Part shown: piece by piece, positions 56,791 through 64,000 of the stretch | Layout of the letters: the number at the start of each line of letters is the position of its first letter | Position numbering within the stretch: the first letter of the stretch is position 1 | NCBI GenBank assembly: GCA_910591455.2 | Contig: OU342818.1 | Coordinates: forward strand, 20,598,427-20,662,426 | Reading direction: 5' to 3' | DNA: 64,000 nt | Origin: Pholis gunnellus | Taxonomy: Eukaryota > Chordata > Actinopteri > Perciformes > Pholidae | Program-made: the position numbers and the translations under genes | The notes under the pieces: model-generated | Seen by the model: only the letters and a program-made list of their open reading frames with translations | Databases searched by the model: none | What the model was told of the DNA's origin: nothing

Positions 56791-57948
56791 AGATTATCAG
56801 GCAAACTTGGCATCTCTACTGTAGCCAGTCATGTCATCCGCTGTGGGCCCGATGAAGATTCCTTTTCTGACTAAAGTAGGCTACACCACCAACAAAAAAA
56901 AAGAAACATGGGTACATTTGTTGCATGCTGTAGTGATTTATAAACGCTTTCCCCCCTATTTGGCAAGAGGGATTATATCATAAAATCAGCAACAAAACTA
57001 CACATCCGTTCACTCAAGAGAGAGGCGTCTTTCAGGGCGACAGCTTGTCTTAGACTGTAGTGACCTATTGCAGCAATCAGGACCTCAGCCTTAACTTTTA
57101 GGGAGTTGAGTTCCTGCTCTGTGCTGATGAACTGGTGTGGCTGGCACCCACTCAACACGGACCACAGCAGCACTTGGACTTCCTGGAGCTTTGTTGACAG
57201 GCAACTTAAACATATCAAAAATAAGAATCTTCCAAAAGAAGCCTGTATCTCAGAGCCTCAGGTAACTTGGCAGTGAAACAAAAAGCAAAGAATTGGTAGA
57301 GAATTTGTTGAAATTATAAGAAAAATTGTACAAAATAAGACGTACCATTTAGAATTTGGACTAAAACATTTGATAGTGTAATGCAACCAATCACCCTTTA
57401 TGGTAGTGCAGTGTGAGGTCCAATCAGTCATACACTACACTGGGGAAACAAGCATCCCATAGAGGCCACATTAAACATCCAAAGAAAAACATCAACCAAT
57501 GCTTCAAGGGCGGAATTAGGCCGCTACCCACTGGTTATTGACATTTAAAAAGGACACTCAAATTTTGGAAATGATGATAGTTACAGAATATCACCCCCCA
57601 AAAAAATTCAGACGTTCAAATTTCCCGAATTGTGTGCATATGTCCATTTTCTGTGTGTAGAAAAACACACTGGTATGGCTGCCTGTATGGAAAAACTGGA
57701 ATACAGCTTATTTTTTCCCCACTCGGGAATGTCACAGTTTGTAAAACTACAAATATATAAATATTGCAGTACTTTCATCAGTGGGCCATCACTCTCAATC
57801 ATCATTGTGTTACCTCCTTCGGCCACAGTGACGCAACAAATATTTATTTAAATGAAAATCTTGGAGATTTTCGACAACACTGCATCCTTATGTCAAACTT
57901 ATGTCTCCAGCATCTACAGCTGTGTTTGCAAGTGTGTGTGTGTGTGTG

Positions 57949-57986
<38 letters not shown>

Positions 57987-59879
57987 GGAATCCGTGCTGA
58001 CCGACTCTCCACTGGACCCTGCTGTAATTACACCACTCATCGTCTGGGCCGGGGCACACTGGGTCGCTGTTACCCGCTTCATGTTTTGCATGTAAACTTA
58101 TAGTCTTGCCAACTCTTGCTTTCATGATACCCGAGACTCTCAAACTGGAAACTGTAAGCAAACACAGAGTCAGGTTTCTGCTGTGCAGGACACGGAGCAG
58201 ACCAACCCCTCTCCTTCCTCAGCCTGCTCTTCATTTGGGCTTCGTAGGAGATATCAAAAAGATTAATGCTGGCAATGTCAGAAAAAAAAGGCCAACATCT
58301 CTGTTCTACATTAAACATTTAGCTTGAAGAACTGCGCTTTCCTCTTGAAGTAAAAAAAACCCAACTGTCCCATCAAATCTGCTTCTGCAGCGCCTGGTTG
58401 ATTTCTACTGGGAGAGTCTACGCAACAGTTTCATTGCTTAGGCCAGACCTCACCCTTTAAAAAAAATAAAAGTTGCGTTTCGTAACTATATTTGTCATTC
58501 TGGCAGTGCCCCAGCCTCCTTCCTTGCTTGGTCCTTTTAACTTTCCATGTAACTTTCCTCATGTCTCCTCACGGCGAGGATAAATATTTCATTAAGAGCC
58601 GGAGGCTTTCCTTGGCACATGCTGTACCTCGCTTGTACCCAGGAAGCCCAGGCAGTGGAAAACCAAAACAGCAGAGGAAGTGGATGGACAACCCAGCAAC
58701 AGACACAAGTTTGTTTTCGGAATAGTTCACTCCATGTCTTCTTCAGCCCATCATCTCCCCCTTCCCCCTTATTCCAACCCTCTGAATCTACCACATCCAC
58801 TTTTCACCCTCAAAGTCAGTTCCTCCACCACTGCTGCTTTGCCTCATGTTTTTTTTTAAATGTCGAGGTATTTGATCAGATCATTATGACTTACATGAAA
58901 ACAAGTCTTGAGGGACAGGACTAAAATTTGCTTTCCGTGGTGCAACTTGAATGCAACTGAAACTGCAAAGTTGTATTAAAGTTGTATTTGGGGAACCATC
59001 AAATGAACAAGACTAAGAGCCTTGGTTGAGTTGAATGCAAACACCGGCATGCTAATGTGCTCAAACTGACACGGCAAACATGCTGATGTTAAGTAGCTAT
59101 ATTGTTTTACCATGCTAACCACAAAGCACAGCTACATCAAAGTTAGTAGGATTCATCCTCTGGGGACTGTGAACGTCACATACAAAGGAATCCATGTAAT
59201 GCAGTAGATATCTTTCAGTCTGGACCAAAGTAGTGGACCCTAGAGCCACATCGCTAGCATGGCTAAAAAACATAAATGTATCATCAGGAGGAGTTTCCTG
59301 TCATTTAGAGGAACAGTTTCATCTAGAACCTGCAACTAATTGCGATGTTACTGACGGAACCAACACCTAAACTGAAACTCTTTTTTCCAAGTCAAACATG
59401 TAACCATTACGTACGTAATGGGCACTTTCTAGCTAGCTAGCTAGCCTGTTCTGATGTGGTACCGACATGCGCTGCTGTTCTCTAGAGCGACCCAGAATCC
59501 TCTTTGTTAGCTCAGTCCTCGTCGCCTGTGCTCCGTCCTTCAGGTGTGGCCTGGATGTGACAGACAGCTGCCAGCGGTGGCCTGGTTTCACACCTTGGCT
59601 GCTGCCCCCTTACACCCCCCACCCCCTCCTCTGCAGACAGCAGCCTGGGAAACCACAGGCCACCAGGCTGGCGCCAGCCTGTACGGCTTGGAGCAGGGCA
59701 GCCGGCCCAATCAATACCTCTGCATTTCCTGTCCATTTGCTCAGGTCTCTTCATTAATAATTACTGCTTGGCGGAGCTTCAATGTGCTCACTGGCTGGGC
59801 CAAGGGGAGAGACTGTGTGACCTTTCCCCGCCCCTGGGTCGACTTGGATCACATACACAGGAATGGGGGACGGACATAA
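56791..59879. other. Intergenic, no gene seen
   Basis: Contains the TG repeat at 57932-57983 and otherwise AT-rich sequence. No supported frame. Confidence 0.5.
57932..57983. repeat. Compound (TG)n microsatellite
   Basis: Two TG blocks, each preceded by TTTGCAAG, suggesting a local duplication of a TTTGCAAG(TG)n unit. Confidence 0.9.
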
Positions 59880-60165
59880 TAAGGCAACATAGATGACATT
59901 ACTCCCGATTCATGCCATCCCCCCCGTGGAGCGAATATCACGCCAAACCCCCATTAGAAAAATACCTTTTTTTCTTTTTTTGCAGCTGTGCTTATCAGCA
60001 GCAGCACATACCAGGTAGAACATGACTTTGGGACATTTTTACAACCGGATTGGAGCTGCTCTTTTCAGTTTGGCAAACACCCGCTACATCCAGCAGCTAC
60101 CATCTGAGGTGTGCAGTAATGAGTGGGGTGAACCTGGGTGATTCTAAAAAATAAAAGACGCGCTG
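59880..60165 (+). repeat. Three-copy non-coding element, copy 2
   Basis: Direct-orientation partner of 56510-56790, with the core CTTATCAG at 59991-59998 and TTTGGCAAACACCC further on. More GC-rich than copy 1. Confidence 0.8.
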
Positions 60166-60224
60166 CTTGGCGCATCATTTGTCGTTCATGGCCCATTTTC
60201 CAGATGAATGACAATTCTGCGAAA

Positions 60225-60345
60225 CATGTTAAATTGCGTTCTGCCTGGAATGTGCCTCCGCTGATAAGCGAGGTGGTAATAAAACTGGCAGCTTTTTAAA
60301 TGCAGCTTGGCGTGATATTTTTTTCTCCGTAGGGAAAGAGAGGTT
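60225..60345 (-). repeat. Three-copy non-coding element, inverted copy 3
   Basis: On the minus strand gives CTTATCAG (60268-60261) with flanking ATTCCAGGCAGAACGC on one side and ATATCACGCCAAGC on the other, in the same order as copies 1 and 2. It lacks the TTTGGCAAACACCC part. Confidence 0.65.
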
Positions 60346-60532
60346 GGGTATGTATCTGAGCGCAACACAATGCACAACACGATGCTGAAGTAATGTGCTT
60401 TTATTCTTTTTAATGATGACCATTTATGGACACTGTCATCCACAGCAGAGCAGAGCAGTTTCTCCAGACGTGAGAAGTTGATTTGTTGAACTGTTCATTG
60501 GTTCTTGACCTGTTGCCTCTGCAGACAAAGAC

Positions 60533-60536
<4 letters not shown>

Positions 60537-60603
<67 letters not shown>
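60537..60603. repeat. (TG)n microsatellite next to the pdss2 stop
   Basis: About 33 TG units starting within a few bases of the pdss2 stop codon, so on the pdss2 transcript this is a long (CA)n tract at the start of the 3' UTR. Confidence 0.95.
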
Positions 60604-60605
<2 letters not shown>

Positions 60606-60608
60606 AGG

Positions 60609-63505
60609 TTAAAATTTGGTGATGGCGAAGGCGATGTTCTCCAAGGCGGATCGAGCCTCGGAGGAGGGGAAAGCCTGGATGGCCTCCAGAGCCCTGTTGC
60701 CATGGTAACAGCACAAGTCCACCGCTGAGCTCACGCCTTTCTCAGACTTCACTGACACCAGGAGCTGCCAGGGGGATGAAAAAAAAAACACACGTTAACC
60801 TGTCACGTTTGTGTCGCTCCCGTCAACCACGACAAAGTGGTGGAGTTGGCGCACACTTAAAGTAACTGGATCGTACGGAGGCAAAGAACAAAAAAACTAA
60901 ACAGAAATCACATTGTATAACACACTCATGTATGCTGCCCCTGGCACCACTGGAGGCAGCTTACTACATTTAACTATGAGGGAAACATTTCAGACTCATA
61001 GCTGAGAGTTATATTATAAAAACAATTGGCAGGCCATTTCTGACGGTGAGAAGGGAGATGTGCTGTTACTTCTGTAGGTTCTACCCGGGCACCTCGCAGC
61101 CTCTCCTGTCCTAGTCTCCTAATCATGGCACCACATCACAGGTTTTGCTACAATCCAGGTACTAAATTGCACTGAAGTGCAAAGCAGGGAAATTAAAATG
61201 TCCTGCTCACCCAACGATGTCAAGAGTTTGTGATGACTTTTTCTTTTTTCCTAGTGTGACTGCCTCAATGTGTGAGTGATTTGAATACCAATATGCTACT
61301 TCTAAATGTTGTATCTAGTTTAAAATAAAATAAAATCTCAAAAAGAGAAGTTAATCATTTGGAGAAAGGCTTGGGACACACAAGATATACATTTCATACA
61401 CGAGGAAGTGGAAAACATCAAGTCAGATCCGCCCCGACCAGCAGCTTAAGTATTCAGCCTGAGTGATTTGGGCGTCTCCTCGAGTCTTACTGCTGGTGTG
61501 TTGGGACATCTTTTTGCTGGGGGCGTAATATCTCATGAATTTTGGAGGTGAAAATCCCCGTAGGTGTTCCTTCTTTAAAAAAAATAAATGTCGAACTCCG
61601 CATCACACTGGCTATTCAATTTAGAAAAGATTATTTTTCACCCACATTTTCCACCATCTTATTTCTTAACTCCGTTTTGTTCTGCATCACTAACTTCATG
61701 TTATCTTTTAGTGTTCCCCATTCTCCTTTGTTCCATCTGGTGCATAAGCTCTAATCAATATTTAGAATAAGTTATACCAAATAGGTCATTGTTTCTTCTT
61801 TTCCTTTTTTGTATTTTGAGTCATTTCTTTTACACACAGACTTGTCACTATGCATTATGGGTTGAAGATGCTGGAAGACTTCAGGCAAAAGTGTGTACAT
61901 TTTTTTCATTTAGTCACATTTTCTTGTATTATAAGTACAAAAAAATATTGATATTTAAAAAAATTATTCATTTCAAACCAATCTGGACACTCCTTTAATC
62001 CTTTAATCAATAAAAAGAAAAATCTCTTTTTGGGGTTCTCTAATTGGGAATGAAAGAGAATGACTGAAAAACTGTATAAAATGAGAGTTTCTGTGAAGAT
62101 TTATGGTTATTTATCAGAGATAATTGGATGAAAGCACATGCTAAATCAATGTGAATACCAGAAAAGTTCACAAAGTTCCTCTAATTACGCATTCCCATCT
62201 TTGTGCTGAATCAAAGCAAAGTTGGACGCCCGTGGGCCCAAGGTCTTTCTTTTTCCTCCCCCCCAAAAAAATCACATCCCTCCCCTCTGTCCTGCTCTCA
62301 GCTTTCCTCCTCGTTGTCCCCTCATCTCTCCTTCCCCTCAAACTTCTCCCCATGTCCCCTTTCTCGACAGGTCTGCTGAAGGAGATTCTCTCACAATGCC
62401 ACTGTCTCAGAGCCTGAGTGTCTCCTCCGCAAATAGGCCTCGGTAACTGATCCTTGCTGCTCTGGTTTCAGTCGGGACCAGATAACCCCCGCGACACCAC
62501 CGGACCCCTCCCCTGTAGCTTCGGTCTCTTCTTGCACCCCTGTCGGCCCTCCCTCGTCCCTCACACATTGACTTTGGGAGGCTCGTGTCTCAACTTTGAT
62601 ATGGGTTACAGTGAGGAGACGTCCTGTTTCTCTCGGTCAGATGCCGCGCCAGTGAGCAAACGGGTGAACGCGTTGAATTAAAACAATGAAAAACGGAGCT
62701 ATCTTACTGGACAATGCAACACGAAGGGTAAAGGAGGTTCGCTGCATTGTGGATAGAGGAATACATGAACCAGGGGGCTTACCTTTGAGTAATCCAGCTG
62801 GTTTCTCAGTGTTGTTGCCTTGCAGAGAAAAGAGAGTAAGGGTGCCTTAACATTGTGATCATCAACTCTTCAAAAAAAAAAAAAGAGTTACAATTTGATG
62901 AAACTGAAGAACATCAAACTTTTCAAGTCAAGAATTTCTAACAAAAAAACCCTTAATTTAAACCTGTTGCTACGGTGCGTCTCAAAAACCCAATAAGTAA
63001 TTCTCCTCGAGATTAAGTGTTTTAATGAACGGAGAAAAGTGTGAGTCAGATCAAACAAACAAACAAACACAGGAATTAAGTCGACCATTCATTTGCTACA
63101 AACCCTCTAAAGCCTTAATATCATTATTTTCTACATTTAAAGGCCAAAGTGTGTTGATAATCCAGGTTGCTGGCATTGAGTAAACTCGGTGCAGCATGTT
63201 GGTGGCGGCACGCTCATAATTCAACTATTCATTTTTAATTCTCACAGGTTATATCAGTAGAAAATGTGTCAGACAACCTGAAGAGGACAAGTCAGGGGAT
63301 TGTTAAAGTAAGCAGGTGAATACAGACATCCACCCAACAGTTGTTGAGACGTTTCAGTCGGGACCATTCGTACCTGCTGCAGCTGCTGAAGCCATCTCTC
63401 CTGGCCGACGAGCTGGCGGTGGAAAACCACCGGGGCGGCGCTCAAACTGAACGTCGCCGGCTCTCCCGCGTCGCCCTTCATGAACGGCTGCAGGTCAGAG
63501 TTCAG
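60609..63505 (-). CDS. pdss2: PDSS2 (decaprenyl diphosphate synthase subunit 2), last three coding exons
   Basis: PDSS2 pairs with PDSS1 in mitochondria to build the polyprenyl tail of ubiquinone. Exons 63505-63374 (44 codons, LNSDLQPFMK...), 62818-62783 (12 codons, ATTLRNQLDYSK) and 60764-60609 (51 codons and stop) join in phase 0 and encode the C-terminal 107 residues, ending SSEARSALENIAFAITKF. These match the human C-terminus (INSDLQPF, APVV, DLCRYHGNKALEAL, FPPSEARSALENI). The catalytic subunit motifs lie in upstream exons right of the window. The short middle exon's acceptor (GCAAG) is a little weak. No lesion. Confidence 0.93.
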
Positions 63506-64000
63506 CTGCGGAGGAGACAGATTGGCCAATCAGACGACAGTCGGGCCGAGCTCATACTTTGTGACTTCCCGGGGCGCCAATTAAACCAGCCCCAGCGGTG
63601 AGAGCGCGAACAGGTGAGAGCGCGAACAGGTGAGCGTGCACTCTCTGACTCGCTGTTAATGAGCAGCGTGTTGAACAGCTAGCCCGATGAGGACGGCTGT
63701 CCTTAGAAGAACTCGCTGCGGTTACATCCCATGCTGAGATTCCTTGTAGCCACTGAGGCCTGCAGACAGGCAGCTGCAGGGAGCCACAGCAGGAGAGGAC
63801 GTACGAACCACAGCACTGAGACTCTTAGCAGTGACCTTTAGGGTGGCATCAATTAGATACCGCCTCTGAACCTTGAGCGATGTCAGAGCATCTCTATTAT
63901 CTGCAGCACATTAAACAAGTGTATGTTTGTCACTTCAATGTTAATCACTGTCAAAAACTGCTCCATCTACAAAGGAATGATTACATTCCGACAAAGCTGT
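63506..64000. other. pdss2 intron
   Basis: Upstream of the exon at 63505 on the minus strand. No further pdss2 exon recognised before the window edge. Confidence 0.6.

Noticed and set aside
56973..57218. 81-codon minus-strand frame between bend3 and pdss2
   Set aside because: Looks protein-like in places but matches no family I know, and no splice sites support it.
60410..60714. Frames rich in alternating His-Thr or Val-Cys
   Set aside because: They are translations of the TG microsatellite over the pdss2 3' end.
1..64000. tRNA, rRNA or snRNA genes
   Set aside because: None recognised by eye; a covariance search would be needed to exclude them.

Overview
The window is animal nuclear DNA. 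It has spliced genes with GT/AG introns, vertebrate orthologues, CA/TG microsatellites and several transposon superfamilies. The gene set and the hAT-type and foldback miniature elements point to a ray-finned fish, probably a percomorph; that placement is inference. Human orthologues of BEND3, MTRES1 and PDSS2 are neighbours on 6q21, and the same trio sits together here.

Layout. 1-5262: a BEL/Pao LTR retrotransposon that keeps gag, protease and integrase but lacks reverse transcriptase and RNase H; its 5' LTR runs off the left edge. 5263-16567: a rearranged cluster of SLC7 light-chain (b0,+AT-like) amino-acid transporter sequences on the minus strand. Two copies keep a complete 699-bp, 233-codon first coding exon (12036-12734 and 14804-15502). 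Three others are broken (6522-7062, 8715-9396, 10450-10667). An inverted piece of the BEL integrase and a decayed LINE are mixed in. 16568-22638: utp25 (diexf/def), 12 coding exons, minus strand, apparently intact.

22917-32250 is an accessory zone. It holds a hAT element with 8-bp target duplications, two solo LTRs of one family (one nested in the hAT), a third unrelated solo LTR, and a tandemly duplicated uncharacterised gene with long open frames (about 28.25-31.57 kb). 33610-34488: two exons of an NHERF-like PDZ gene without a recognisable continuation. 38699-39109: exon 1 of grxcr1, also without its other exons.

The right part is ordinary conserved gene space: tmem151b (41616-43709, +), mtres1 (48183-49191, +), bend3 (50277-53012, -) and the last three exons of pdss2 (60609-63505, -). 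Between bend3 and pdss2 is an unusual three-copy non-coding element carrying a GATA-type motif.

How the genes relate: utp25 (ribosome biogenesis), bend3 (chromatin), mtres1 (mitochondrial RNA) and pdss2 (ubiquinone side chain) are housekeeping genes with no operon-like link. The most unusual material is the SLC7 first-exon cluster with its microhomology rearrangement and the duplicated orphan gene at 28-31.6 kb. All identifications come from reading translations; no database search was run.
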